From Snodgrassella alvi wkB2 (GTDB taxonomy: Bacteria; Pseudomonadota; Gammaproteobacteria; Burkholderiales; Neisseriaceae), in assembly GCF_000600005.1 (NCBI RefSeq), contig NZ_CP007446.1:1018894-1082893 (forward strand): DNA of 64,000 nucleotides, given 5' to 3'. Every line of letters begins with the position of its first letter. The stretch's first letter is position 1. Below are positions 1 through 9,858 of the stretch, piece after piece. The notes under the pieces were generated by a model that was given only the letters and a program-made list of their open reading frames with translations, was not told the origin of the DNA and made no database searches. A program made the translations under genes and the position numbers.

Positions 1-1379
1 GTGAATACCGGACAACTCAATCAGTTGATATCTATCCTGTTGAAATAAATGATTTCCGCCTTGTACATAATGATATCGGACAATCTGTCATCCAGTTACG
101 TTTACAACTTCGTCAAACGAATGCGGGTCAGAATATTCGTTTACCAGACAATTTTTCACTCAAGTTTCATCTTGTTGGTGAAATAGAAACCAGACTGAGT
201 ATTTATCATTATCTGACAAATTATTTGTCACATATTACTACTGATGAAGATTTAAACATCATAAATCATAAGCTAAAATTACAGCGAACACATTTTAATT
301 ATGATTCAGTTACATGGTTACAGAACCGGCAGGCAAATGAACATGATTTAGTGATGGAATATTTCCTGTTTAAAGAAAAGTTTCTTTTTTTTGAACTAAA
401 TAATCTAAGTGAAAAAGATTTTAATAATGATAAACATGAGCTATTGGTAAATTTTCATTTAAAACGGGATTTTCCGCTGGAGCTAGTGTTTAACCGCAAT
501 TATTTAAAACTGTTTTGTGTACCTGTAATTAACTTGTTTGATTTAGAGGCAGAACCGGTTGTGCGTTCTCCATTACATACTGAATACAAATTGTCACCCA
601 CGTTTTCAGTTAAGGATCAGGTAACGGTATGTGCAGTTACTGAGGTGGAATCATTCAGCCAGATTAGTGGTAAAAGAAAATATTATTTGCCTTTTAATGA
701 GTTTAAGCATAGTAAACGTCAGCTCAATATATTTGATAAAGACAGACCATATTATTATATCCGCTCACGTCAAGGTATCGGCAATCATTATGATAATTTT
801 ATAAGTTTTAGTGGTGAAATCCAACCTGATGAAGAAGAGATTTTTTCAATCAGTATTCTTGGCGCTAATGGTAATCTACCACGCCAGATTACTAAATATA
901 ACAAAATACTCAGTCTGCATTCGCCTGTACTGGGTGTAAAAGATGCTCAAATGGTAATGGTACCTACAGCTTTACATTACCCGCCGGATTATAAGAATCA
1001 GCAATGGCAATTATTGTTTGAGATGAGTAATAATTATCTGGCTACCTTAGATACCGGTACTTTGAAAAATAGCTTGCGTTTATTGAACTGGTCGACAGCA
1101 GCGGCAAATGAAAAAAATATAGCAGCTATTCACTCTGTTCAGACTGAAATTCAACATATTATACATCATGGTATGATGATTAGATGTTTGGTAATCGATA
1201 TCGAACTGGATAGTACTGGATTTATCAATGAAGCAGATGCTGCTTTATTTGCTTATGTTCTGAACTGTTATTTAATAGCTTATGCACAATTAAATCTGGC
1301 TATAAAAGTAAATGTCATATTGCAGCCTGAAGCTATTACATTGAGCTGGCCAGTAAGTGTGGATGAAAAAATTTTATGA
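1..1379 (+). CDS. tssF: T6SS baseplate subunit TssF, 5' end outside window
   Basis: The reading frame is open from base 3 to the stop at 1377-1379 (about 458 residues), so the gene starts upstream of the window; full TssF proteins are roughly 600 residues. TssF joins TssE, TssG and TssK in the T6SS baseplate wedge at the inner membrane. Identification rests on the C-terminal TssF character (IYHYLTNYL segment, SRQGIGNHYDNFISF region, hydrophobic end LSWPV) and on the gene directly downstream, which overlaps by 4 bases and is TssG-like. A TTG at 225 gives an apparent shorter start, but it is internal to the family domain. Confidence 0.85.
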   Translation, partial: EYRTTQSVDIYPVEINDFRLVHNDIGQSVIQLRLQLRQTNAGQNIRLPDNFSLKFHLVGEIETRLSIYHYLTNYLSHITTDEDLNIINHKLKLQRTHFNYDSVTWLQNRQANEHDLVMEYFLFKEKFLFFELNNLSEKDFNNDKHELLVNFHLKRDFPLELVFNRNYLKLFCVPVINLFDLEAEPVVRSPLHTEYKLSPTFSVKDQVTVCAVTEVESFSQISGKRKYYLPFNEFKHSKRQLNIFDKDRPYYYIRSRQGIGNHYDNFISFSGEIQPDEEEIFSISILGANGNLPRQITKYNKILSLHSPVLGVKDAQMVMVPTALHYPPDYKNQQWQLLFEMSNNYLATLDTGTLKNSLRLLNWSTAAANEKNIAAIHSVQTEIQHIIHHGMMIRCLVIDIELDSTGFINEADAALFAYVLNCYLIAYAQLNLAIKVNVILQPEAITLSWPVSVDEKIL

Positions 1380-2338
1380 ATGTCAGTTTATTTAACAGAT
1401 TAATGCTGGCTCCAGAGGCATATAATTTTTTTCAGTTTTGTCATTTACTGGAGTCACATCAGGTTAATTTACGCGTACCTGACTTGCAAAGTGATAGTGA
1501 ATTAACTCTTCAATTTTGTGCATGGCCATATCTTGGTTTTCCTGCAAGTGAGCTAAAACAGTCTCTGCCTGAATCTGTATATGATTATAAATTACCGGTT
1601 GTGTTTACTACCTTTATGGGCTTAATCGGTACAGATGGTGTCATGCCAAACTGGCTCATAGCAGAAAGTGCAGAAAAAAAAGACGGGATGGAAAATCTGT
1701 TAGCCTTTCTGGATATGTTTCATCACCGTATGATGACTATGTTTTACCAGATATGGAAACGTTTTCATTATGATTTTCAATTTCGTCCGGATGCTTCAGA
1801 TCGTCTTTCACGGGCATTACTGACACTGATTCATGGTAAGAGCAAATTAGATATTGATCCATGTTATTATCTTGGTGTAATTAAAAATTTAAATAAAAAA
1901 AATAAAAATATATTTGGTTTAAAAGAGATTGTTCAATATGTTATTCCTGCTGCCAGAGAGGTAGTCATAGATGAGTTTATTGCTGTCAAATATGCCGTGC
2001 CTCAACGATCTATAGGTACTGGAATAACTTTTGATACGGCTGTGCTAGGCCGGTTTTTATATGATGCCAATAGCAGAATAAGGATATCTGTGAAACTTAA
2101 TGATTATGCAATATTAAGTTTACTTTATGAAAATCAGCCTGTGCGAACGGTTTTAAAAACTTTGGTCAGGAAATATGTGGGATGCGCTCTGGATGTAGAG
2201 CTAGTGGCAAAAATCAGTGCTGATTTATTACCTCAGGCACAATTAAATGGCAGTAACCCGCAGATAATCAAAGCTGGTGTTACTGCAGGGCAGCCAGAAG
2301 CTGGTGCACTATTTTCGATTTTTCTCGGAGTGCTATAG
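1376..2338 (+). CDS. tssG: T6SS baseplate subunit TssG
   Basis: 320 residues, a normal TssG length. TssG pairs with two TssF copies to form the T6SS baseplate wedge core. The N-terminus carries the family-type segment AYNFFQFCHLLES followed by a region with GFPASELKQ and TTFMGLIGTDGVMP, typical of TssG. Its start codon overlaps the tssF stop (ATGA), so the two are translationally coupled, and tssJ begins on the base after its stop. The codon use is AT-rich like its neighbours and nothing is broken. Confidence 0.9.
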   Translation: MNVSLFNRLMLAPEAYNFFQFCHLLESHQVNLRVPDLQSDSELTLQFCAWPYLGFPASELKQSLPESVYDYKLPVVFTTFMGLIGTDGVMPNWLIAESAEKKDGMENLLAFLDMFHHRMMTMFYQIWKRFHYDFQFRPDASDRLSRALLTLIHGKSKLDIDPCYYLGVIKNLNKKNKNIFGLKEIVQYVIPAAREVVIDEFIAVKYAVPQRSIGTGITFDTAVLGRFLYDANSRIRISVKLNDYAILSLLYENQPVRTVLKTLVRKYVGCALDVELVAKISADLLPQAQLNGSNPQIIKAGVTAGQPEAGALFSIFLGVL

Positions 2339-3058
2339 ATGAATTATCGTTTCTTGTCTGTATTAATTTTACTAACAGGATTATCTGGTTGTGGATTATT
2401 GCAACAAGGATATGAGGATGTACGCAAAACAGGAAAAGAAGCAATTGAGTTAAAACATTATCATTATGATTTCAGGGTGGTTTCTGCGCATCTTTTAAAC
2501 CAGACAGATAATTCGCAGCAAAATACCTTCAGAATGGTAATTTTTCAATTAAAGAGTAATAATCTATTTAATCAGGCCAGTTATTATGATTTACTTACTA
2601 ATGCAGACAATGCTCTTGGTGATGAACTGGTTAAACAAGATATACGTATGATTTATCCTTTTGATACACAGAATATAAAAGGAGATATAGATAGTAAAAC
2701 ACAATATTTGGGATTAGTGTTTTTCTTTAATCAGCCAGAGTCTGACAATAAAACCTGGAAAATACTAATTCCTATAGATGATTTAAAATTATTTAGGAAT
2801 AATTATATTTTGGTGGAAGGAGCACAGGCTCAGTTAAAATCTAAAAAACAGGTTAAGGATTTAAGCAAACAACAAAAACAAGCGGAGAAGGCACAGAAAA
2901 AAGCATCAAAAGAGAAGAAAAAACAGGAAAAGATAGCTAAAAAAGCTCAGCAGGCTATGCAGGAGCAGATGGATAAATTACAGCAGCAGGGTATGCAGAA
3001 AGCTCAGGATAAAGTAGCGAAGAAAATAGAAAAAGTATTACCTGATAAGAAAAAATAG
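2339..3058 (+). CDS. tssJ: T6SS outer-membrane lipoprotein TssJ with a charged C-terminal extension
   Basis: 239 residues. A lipoprotein signal with lipobox LSGC puts the mature N-terminal Cys at residue 18. The central part (about residues 35-160) has the TssJ beta-sandwich style, with ITxxLN-like segments and RMVIFQLKSNNLF, where TssJ usually has its variable-loop strands. TssJ anchors the TssLM membrane complex to the outer membrane. Unusually, about 70 residues rich in Lys, Gln and Ala follow (about 165-239); they are predicted to be helical or coiled-coil and are absent from standard TssJ of about 150-180 residues. It starts immediately after the tssG stop. Assignment is by lipobox plus context. 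Confidence 0.8.
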   Translation: MNYRFLSVLILLTGLSGCGLLQQGYEDVRKTGKEAIELKHYHYDFRVVSAHLLNQTDNSQQNTFRMVIFQLKSNNLFNQASYYDLLTNADNALGDELVKQDIRMIYPFDTQNIKGDIDSKTQYLGLVFFFNQPESDNKTWKILIPIDDLKLFRNNYILVEGAQAQLKSKKQVKDLSKQQKQAEKAQKKASKEKKKQEKIAKKAQQAMQEQMDKLQQQGMQKAQDKVAKKIEKVLPDKKK

Positions 3059-3186
3059 AGTATTGTCTGGTGATATCAATAACCGGACTACATGATTTAT
3101 CATGGCTAAAATATTCTGATGGTAAATGGTTAAATAATTAAACTCAAATAATTATTACATATTATGAAGGTGTAAATAAGTTTATT

Positions 3187-3594
3187 ATGATTGATGCGTC
3201 TTTATTAGAGAAAATTACTCTGAATTTTTCTGGAGATGTTCCATTAATTACTCTGGATCTTAAAGAACGCTATATTTATAGCGTTATGAATAATATTGAG
3301 CGTATTTTAAACACTCGGCGTGGTAGCGTTAAACACATACCTGATTACGGATTACCAGATTTAAGCATTATTTATCGTCATTTGCCTTCCAGCTTGTCTG
3401 TATTACAGAAATATATTACTTTTACTTTATTGAAATATGAACCACGCGTACAAGCATTACAAATTCAAATAGTTGAAAATAAATCTACTGATTTTATTAT
3501 TGCTTATGAATTATTATGCCAATTAAAAGAGGTTGGTTATATTCGATTTTCAACCACATTTGATGGGCATGAAGCAGTTAAGGTATTCAGATAA
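3187..3594 (+). CDS. tssE: T6SS baseplate protein TssE (gp25-like)
   Basis: 135 residues, standard for the gp25/TssE family. The signature stretch ILNTRRGSVKHIPDYGLPDL (about residues 39-58) is the family's RRG...YGLPDL motif, which in gp25 contributes to sheath initiation at the baseplate. The gene follows tssJ after a 128-base gap with no clear ribosome site close to the ATG, so a separate promoter or alternative start is possible. A bidirectional hairpin terminator follows, so this seems to be the end of the T6SS transcript. Confidence 0.9.
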   Translation: MIDASLLEKITLNFSGDVPLITLDLKERYIYSVMNNIERILNTRRGSVKHIPDYGLPDLSIIYRHLPSSLSVLQKYITFTLLKYEPRVQALQIQIVENKSTDFIIAYELLCQLKEVGYIRFSTTFDGHEAVKVFR

Positions 3595-3640
3595 TCGATT
3601 TTTAGTATTGAATGATGTTTATATGAATCATAGGAAATAA

Positions 3641-3671
3641 AAATACAGCCACTTAGGCTGTATTTATTTTT
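3641..3671. terminator. Bidirectional terminator between tssE and tRNA-Pro
   Basis: The arms AAATACAGCC and GGCTGTATTT flank a 5-base loop, with T-rich sequence on both strands. It can end the T6SS transcript on the plus strand and the tRNA-Pro/ihfA transcript on the minus strand. Confidence 0.75.
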
Positions 3672-3748
3672 TGGTCGGAGTGAAAGGATTCGAACCTTCG
3701 ACCCCTTGCACCCCATGCAAGTGCGCTACCAGACTGCGCCACACTCCG
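3672..3748 (-). tRNA. tRNA-Pro (anticodon GGG)
   Basis: A 77-nt cloverleaf on the minus strand: acceptor CGGAGTG paired with CACTCCG, T-arm GGTTCGAATCC, anticodon arm CTTGC-ATGGGGT-GCAAG with anticodon GGG, and an encoded CCA end. It lies downstream of ihfA and the MerR-type gene. Confidence 0.97.
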
Positions 3749-3783
3749 ACTTTGTAAAGGAAGCGATTATAAAAGTAATCGTA

Positions 3784-4122
3784 TTACTTAGCAAGTACAC
3801 TATTCAGGTTATCTACCACTTTTTCAATTTGCTGACGGGTTTCCAGTGCATTAATGACGGGATTACCATCAGCATCTACCTGATTACGTGTAAATGAGTC
3901 TATATATGGTGTAAAGCTGTCGCGCAATTGTCTGACTTTAATCACATCAGCACGGGTATAGTGCTTACCGCCATAGCCTACAATAATGCCATGTGTCTGT
4001 TGCCAGACAGAGAATTGCTCGGCACTGATGTCTGCAAGGCGGCATAGCTCTTCGAGGGTAAAATACCGCTGTGCTGGTATGGGTAACAACTGCTTAGGCT
4101 TGTTTTCCATTATAGTGATCAA
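3784..4122 (-). CDS. MerR-family-like transcriptional regulator downstream of ihfA
   Basis: 112 residues from the first ATG; a second ATG four codons later (4110) is equally plausible. The MerR-type winged-helix segment runs from [15 protein letters not shown] to [22 protein letters not shown], followed by a short helical tail ending in [20 protein letters not shown]. There is no metal-binding domain. The start overlaps the ihfA 3' end, so the two are co-transcribed and coupled. A MerR-like gene after ihfA is a common arrangement in beta-proteobacteria; the ligand and targets are unknown. Confidence 0.8.
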   Translation of the reverse strand: MITIMENKPKQLLPIPAQRYFTLEELCRLADISAEQFSVWQQTHGIIVGYGGKHYTRADVIKVRQLRDSFTPYIDSFTRNQVDADGNPVINALETRQQIEKVVDNLNSVLAK

Positions 4123-4396
4123 CCATACCTTTTAATTTTTGTGATGCGTGGAAAGTAACAACGCGTCTGGCAGAAATAGGTACTTCTTCTCCAGTTTTTG
4201 GATTACGTCCCGGGCGTTGCGGTTTATCACGCAACTGGAAATTACCAAAGCCGGAAATTTTAATTTGTTCGCCCTTTTCAAGAGTACTGCGAATTTCTTC
4301 AAAGAATAGTTCAACAATTTCTTTGGCATCATGTTTGCTCATGCCGGCAACTTTTTCAACCAGGATATCAGCAAGTTCAGCTTTTGTTAGCGTCAT
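4094..4396 (-). CDS. ihfA: Integration host factor subunit alpha
   Basis: 100 residues, the standard length. The HU/IHF fold is complete: an N-terminal helical dimer part starting [15 protein letters not shown], then the DNA-binding beta-arm with [20 protein letters not shown] and a Pro at its tip. With IHF-beta encoded elsewhere, it bends DNA at specific sites for recombination, transcription and phage integration. It lies downstream of pheT, the conserved proteobacterial order pheS-pheT-ihfA, and overlaps the MerR-like gene that follows. Confidence 0.97.
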   Translation of the reverse strand: MTLTKAELADILVEKVAGMSKHDAKEIVELFFEEIRSTLEKGEQIKISGFGNFQLRDKPQRPGRNPKTGEEVPISARRVVTFHASQKLKGMVDHYNGKQA

Positions 4397-4499
4397 ATCA
4401 GAATTTCTTTCATTAAAGAGGGCGTTATTATCCCTAAATTAGTTTTTGTTTTCAAGTATGTAAATTTTTTAGCCAGGCAAATTGCCCAGTTTGAATTTT

Positions 4500-6857
4500 T
4501 TAAGTACGTAATTGTGCACCAATTGTGGCTGCTGTATCAATGAGTTTTGTCATTATTTCTTCAACTTCTTCATCAGTTAAGGTTTGTTCTGTACTTTGTA
4601 AAATAATTTTGACCGCCAGACTTTTCGTATTTTCCGCCATACCTTTACCGCGATAAACATCAAAAACAGATATTTCCTGAATGGCTGGATGTTTCACTGT
4701 AGACAGCACATTAATCAGCTCTTCAGCAGTAGTTTGTTCGGGGATGATAAAGGCCAGATCACGCCGTACTGGTTGGAATTTAGATACTGGCTGATAAGTA
4801 ATCCTGGCTTGTGCCAGAACAGCACTTAAATCAAGCTCAAATAAAATAGGCGACAAGGGCAGGTCGTATTTTTGTGTCCAGCGCGGATGCAATTCACCAA
4901 TAACACCAACTACTTTATTATCAATGATAATCTCAGCAGTTCTGCCCGGATGAAGTGCAGGGTGCTGTGCTGCGCGATAATTTACTTTATGCGCACTTAA
5001 CAGGCCTGCAACATCATTTTTGACATCATAGAAATCGGTGTTGCGAGTGGGTACTGCCCATTGCTCAGGAAAGACAGAACCATAAGCTAAACCGGCAATT
5101 TTTGTGGTTTGTGTATATTGCTGATTTTGTTTTTGAAATACACGTGCTACTTCAAATAATCTTACTCTGTTTTGTTTACGGTTCAGATTATTGTGTAATA
5201 TTTCAATCAGGCCGCCAAACAGAGTAGAGCGCATAACGCTGAGCTGACTGGCTATCGGATTTAGTAAACGAATCGGATCAGTATTACCGGCCAGATCGCG
5301 TTCCCATGCTTCTTCTACAAATGCATAGCTGACTACTTCCTGATAGCCGCTATTAGCCAGTTGATGGTAAACACTAAACAGTGGCTTTTGTGTTTCCGGC
5401 AAAGCTACCATATTCAATTTGCCATTGGTATGATCATTGGGAATATTTTCATAACCATACACGCGGCCAATTTCTTCTATCAGGTCGGCTTCGATTTCAA
5501 TATCAAATCGGAAGCTGGGTGAGGTAACGATAAAGCCCTCTTCACAAGCTTGCGGCTCCAGCCCTAAATGTTGCAGGATGATGGCAATTCTGGCTGAATC
5601 AATGGCAACGCCTAATACTTTTGCTACTCTTGCTGTACGCACTTTTACCTGTTTAACTGCAGGCAGATTACCGGTTGCTTCTGTAATTGCACCAATTTCA
5701 CCGCCACAGATTTCTTTTATCAGCGTAGTTGCCCGTTCAATGGCTTGTTGTTGTAAATTAAAGTCTACTCCGCGTTCAAAACGGAATGATGAATCTGAAC
5801 CGAATCCATACTGCCGTGCTTTTCCGGCAATGATATCCGGGGTAAACCATGCGCTTTCAATCACAACATTACGCGTGCTGTCTGTTACTGAGCTGTCAAC
5901 ACCACCCATTAATCCGGCAATACTCAGAACTTGTTTTTCATCAGCTACTACCAGTGTGTTACTGCTTAGAGTTACGGTTTTATCATTGAGGCATTCCAGT
6001 GTTTCACCTTCATGGGCACGCCGCACGATCAGTTTGCCGGAGATTTTATCTTCGTCAAACATATGCATTGGCTGGCCCAGCTCAAGCATGACATAGTTAC
6101 CTATATCAACCAGAGGATTAATGCTACGCAGGCCACTGCGTTCGAGCCGCTGTTTTAACCATACAGGCGTTACAGCATTAATATTAATTCCGCGAATTAT
6201 CCGGCTGATAAAACGGCCACAGTCTTCCGGTGCTTCGATGGTGACAGGCTGGCTGGCATCCAGTGTTGATGGATTAGTAACAATCTCTATTGGATTTTGT
6301 GGTTTCTGGGTTAAAGCGCCCACCTCACGTGCTATGCCTTTTATACTCAGGCAGTCTGCTCTGTTAGGTGTGATTTTTAAGGTTTGCAGAGCATCATCCA
6401 GATTGAGATAATCGCGGATATTATTGCCGACTGGTGCATCAGCAGGCAGAATCAGTAAGCCGTTTACTTCATCTTGTAAACCTAATTCTTTGGCAGAACA
6501 CAGCATCCCGTTAGAGACTTGTCCGCGCATTTTTGTTGGTTTGATTTTGAAATCGCCCGGTAAGACAGCACCAGCTAATGCACAAGGTACTTTGATTCCC
6601 GGTTGTACATTAGGAGCACCGCAAACGATTTGTATCAGTTCTCCTGTACCGGCATCAACCTGTGTAATATTGAGACGGTCTGCATCCGGATGTTTGATTA
6701 CAGATTTAACTTCTGCGATGACCACCCCATGAAATGGAGGGGCAGCCAGGGTGGTTTCTTCTACTTCCAGTCCGGCCATGGTTAATAAATGTGCCAGCTC
6801 TTGTGCAGATAATTCAGGGTTAATCCATGAATATAACCAATTTTGAGAAAATTGCAT
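4500..6857 (-). CDS. pheT: Phenylalanine-tRNA ligase beta subunit
   Basis: 785 residues, full bacterial length. The N-terminal tRNA-binding (EMAP-like) domain lies at about 39-150, followed by B3/B4 editing and B5 domains; the B5 start is near residue 400 and the IEEIGRVYGYENIP segment near 465. The C-terminal anticodon-binding FDX-ACB domain (about 692-785) starts at YQPVSKFQPVRRDLAFI. It charges tRNA-Phe in an alpha2-beta2 enzyme with PheS. A 341-base gap separates it from pheS, longer than usual for this operon. Confidence 0.98.
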   Translation of the reverse strand: MQFSQNWLYSWINPELSAQELAHLLTMAGLEVEETTLAAPPFHGVVIAEVKSVIKHPDADRLNITQVDAGTGELIQIVCGAPNVQPGIKVPCALAGAVLPGDFKIKPTKMRGQVSNGMLCSAKELGLQDEVNGLLILPADAPVGNNIRDYLNLDDALQTLKITPNRADCLSIKGIAREVGALTQKPQNPIEIVTNPSTLDASQPVTIEAPEDCGRFISRIIRGININAVTPVWLKQRLERSGLRSINPLVDIGNYVMLELGQPMHMFDEDKISGKLIVRRAHEGETLECLNDKTVTLSSNTLVVADEKQVLSIAGLMGGVDSSVTDSTRNVVIESAWFTPDIIAGKARQYGFGSDSSFRFERGVDFNLQQQAIERATTLIKEICGGEIGAITEATGNLPAVKQVKVRTARVAKVLGVAIDSARIAIILQHLGLEPQACEEGFIVTSPSFRFDIEIEADLIEEIGRVYGYENIPNDHTNGKLNMVALPETQKPLFSVYHQLANSGYQEVVSYAFVEEAWERDLAGNTDPIRLLNPIASQLSVMRSTLFGGLIEILHNNLNRKQNRVRLFEVARVFQKQNQQYTQTTKIAGLAYGSVFPEQWAVPTRNTDFYDVKNDVAGLLSAHKVNYRAAQHPALHPGRTAEIIIDNKVVGVIGELHPRWTQKYDLPLSPILFELDLSAVLAQARITYQPVSKFQPVRRDLAFIIPEQTTAEELINVLSTVKHPAIQEISVFDVYRGKGMAENTKSLAVKIILQSTEQTLTDEEVEEIMTKLIDTAATIGAQLRT

Positions 6858-7198
6858 GATGCTTCCAGTATATATTCTGTTTCGGTTTAATCCAAAAGTT
6901 CGGAGGCTGATTCAGGCATGCTCAGTGACACGATTATAAAGCCTTACAAACGCTTTTTTTACTTTTGGAATTAATATCTTTGATTAATGAAATTAGTTCA
7001 GGTTACTTAATTGGACTAAATAATTTTCTGGCAGTTTCCGGTCGGTTAAATCTGAGAGATTCATTTTTAATGCGCTATCCGGTGTTCTGTACAATCAGTA
7101 ATTGATAACTGGCTGAATGTAAAATCTAACTACTTAATCGCTATATTTACGGGATTTAGTCCGCTCAGTATTACCTGTCAGTTATATGATCAGTAATC
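6858..7198. other. pheS-pheT intergenic gap
   Basis: 341 AT-rich bases between two genes that are normally adjacent. I see no gene, strong terminator or repeat here, so read-through from pheS to pheT is likely. Confidence 0.5.
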
Positions 7199-8203
<1,005 letters not shown>

Positions 8204-8418
8204 TTAAAATATAATGAAAAAATGTTTTGATGCTCTTTAGTTTTGCTGAATATGGCAGCTGTATTTTATCGATTACCGTATATCAGATCTTAAATGAGCT
8301 ATATAACAATTTATAATAAAATGTGTACTAAAAGATTATTTTAGCGCGAAATTCATCTGTTCAACAATGCTAAATATTGATGGAACAATGATGGAAATTT
8401 TTACTAAAGCAGAAATAC

Positions 8419-8446
8419 AAAAAAAGGAAACCGAAGTTTCCTTTTT
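8419..8446 (-). terminator. Terminator after rplT
   Basis: On the minus strand GGAAAC-TTCG-GTTTCC is followed by seven T residues. The stable UUCG tetraloop hairpin stands 18 bases after the rplT stop and partly or fully separates rplT from pheS. Confidence 0.85.
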
Positions 8447-8463
8447 GATAAGCTTTTTGTCTG

Positions 8464-8820
8464 TTAGGCCAAAGCAGCTTTTGCCTGTGCTGCCAATTGA
8501 GCAAATGCAGCCTGATCGAATACAGCCAGATCAGCCAGTACTTTGCGGTCAATAACAATGGCAGCTTTTTTCAGGCCATTCATGAATTTGCTGTAAGACA
8601 AACCATTCTGACGGGCTGCTGCATTAATACGAACGATCCACAACTGACGGAACTGACGTTTACGCTGACGACGGTCACGATAAGCATACTGACCGGCTTT
8701 CATTACTGCCTGTTTGGCAATGCGATAGACGTTTTTACGACGACCACGATAGCCTTTGGCTAACGCTAAAACTTTTTTATGACGTGCACGAGCGGTAACA
8801 CCACGTTTTACGCGAGGCAT
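8464..8820 (-). CDS. rplT: 50S ribosomal protein L20
   Basis: 118 residues, matching bacterial L20, starting [18 protein letters not shown] and carrying the conserved [20 protein letters not shown] and [16 protein letters not shown] blocks. L20 binds 23S rRNA early in 50S assembly and in several bacteria autoregulates this operon. It lies 12 bases downstream of rpmI in the usual infC-rpmI-rplT order. Confidence 0.98.
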   Translation of the reverse strand: MPRVKRGVTARARHKKVLALAKGYRGRRKNVYRIAKQAVMKAGQYAYRDRRQRKRQFRQLWIVRINAAARQNGLSYSKFMNGLKKAAIVIDRKVLADLAVFDQAAFAQLAAQAKAALA

Positions 8821-8832
8821 AATTTAAACTCC

Positions 8833-9030
8833 TTAAGCGTAGGGTAACATTTTATGAACAGAAGCCATATCGCGTTCATTCACCATAGAGGTGCCACGCA
8901 ATTGACGTTTGTTTTTGGTGGTTTTTTTCGTCAGAATGTGACGTTTGAACGCATGAGCGCGTTTTACACCACCGTTACCCAATACTTTAAAGCGTTTTTT
9001 CGCGCTTGATTTGGATTTCATTTTCGGCAT
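8833..9030 (-). CDS. rpmI: 50S ribosomal protein L35
   Basis: 65 residues starting [20 protein letters not shown], the conserved L35 beginning, preceded by a GGAG ribosome site. The frame stays open for 32 codons upstream, but that part is not L35-like, so the start at 9030 is chosen. It is co-transcribed with rplT. Confidence 0.97.
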   Translation of the reverse strand: MPKMKSKSSAKKRFKVLGNGGVKRAHAFKRHILTKKTTKNKRQLRGTSMVNERDMASVHKMLPYA

Positions 9031-9252
9031 GGGAAAACTCCATTGTTGTTTGATCAGGCGAGGGGTGGCTGAATTCAGCACTTTAACCCGCACACCACGG
9101 TTTTTGCCGCTTAAAATTTGATTCATGCACAGCGGCGATGCACAAGAAGCGGATTATAATATACCTGTGCTGCTAAGACAATATAGCGTTAATAACTTAT
9201 GACCAGATATATCCGGATTTGTTAAGTTATTATTTGTGTTTTTAATAAAATG

Positions 9253-9290
9253 AAAAGTCTCATTTTACTGAGATAAAATGAGACTTTTTT
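9253..9290. terminator. Hairpin between infC and rpmI
   Basis: The long arms AAGTCTCATTTTA and TAAAATGAGACTT flank a 6-base loop, with TTTTTT on the plus strand and TTTTCATTTT on the minus strand. In the direction of transcription (minus) it lies 28 bases after the infC stop, so it may attenuate the ribosomal-protein part of the operon. Confidence 0.6.
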
Positions 9291-9317
9291 AAGACAGGCT
9301 GAAATTCCGGTTAATGA

Positions 9318-9836
9318 TTATTTTTTCTTCGCTGCAATAATCATTACCATCTGGCGACCTTCCATTTTTGGAAACTGCTCAACGGTACCAATTTCGATTA
9401 AATCAGCCTGAATACGCTTGAGTAGTTCTGTGCCCAGATGCTGATGTGCCATTTCGCGTCCGCGGAAACGTAAGGTAACTTTTACTTTATCACCGTCAGT
9501 CAAAAAGCGAACAATGTTACGCAATTTAATCTGATAGTCACCTTCATCGGTACCAGGCCGGAATTTAATTTCCTTAACCTGTACCTGTTTCTGCTTTTTG
9601 CGTTGCTCGTCGCGTTTTTTGGATTGCTCGTATTTGAATTTACCGAAATCCATTAATTTGCAGACGGGTGGTTTGGCGGTGGGGGCAATTTCCACCAGAT
9701 CCACATCGTGCTCTTCGGCCAGTTTCAGGGCTTGCTGAGTCGATACTACACCCAACTGTTCTCCAGTTGGACCAATCAAACGCACTTCTTTAATGGTGAT
9801 TTCACCGTTGATGCGTGCTTCGCGTTCTTGAGCGAT
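9318..9836 (-). CDS. infC: Translation initiation factor IF-3, ATC start codon
   Basis: 172 residues if started at the ATC at 9836: the product then begins [20 protein letters not shown], the usual IF-3 N-terminus. An AAGGAG ribosome site stands 7 bases upstream (9844-9849), which decides the start. The first ATG/GTG-type start in the frame (9785) would delete the conserved beginning. IF-3 rejects non-standard start codons, and infC uses such a codon (AUU in E. coli) for autoregulation. The N and C domains are complete, ending in [13 protein letters not shown]. It lies 22 bases after thrS. Confidence 0.93.
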   Translation of the reverse strand: MAQEREARINGEITIKEVRLIGPTGEQLGVVSTQQALKLAEEHDVDLVEIAPTAKPPVCKLMDFGKFKYEQSKKRDEQRKKQKQVQVKEIKFRPGTDEGDYQIKLRNIVRFLTDGDKVKVTLRFRGREMAHQHLGTELLKRIQADLIEIGTVEQFPKMEGRQMVMIIAAKKK

Positions 9837-9843
9837 GGTCGTA

Positions 9844-9849
9844 CTCCTT
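9844..9849 (-). promoter_or_regulatory. Ribosome binding site that fixes the infC ATC start
   Basis: AAGGAG on the minus strand, 7 bases before the ATC at 9836. No ATG, GTG or TTG stands at a suitable distance. Confidence 0.85.
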
Positions 9850-9858
9850 ATTCACGGT

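Noticed and set aside
225-1379. A complete gene starting at the TTG at 225
   Set aside because: The frame is open to the window edge and the upstream residues fit TssF, so the gene is simply cut by the window.
5578-6785. Several plus-strand frames inside pheT
   Set aside because: They are antisense to a highly conserved gene and show no family character.
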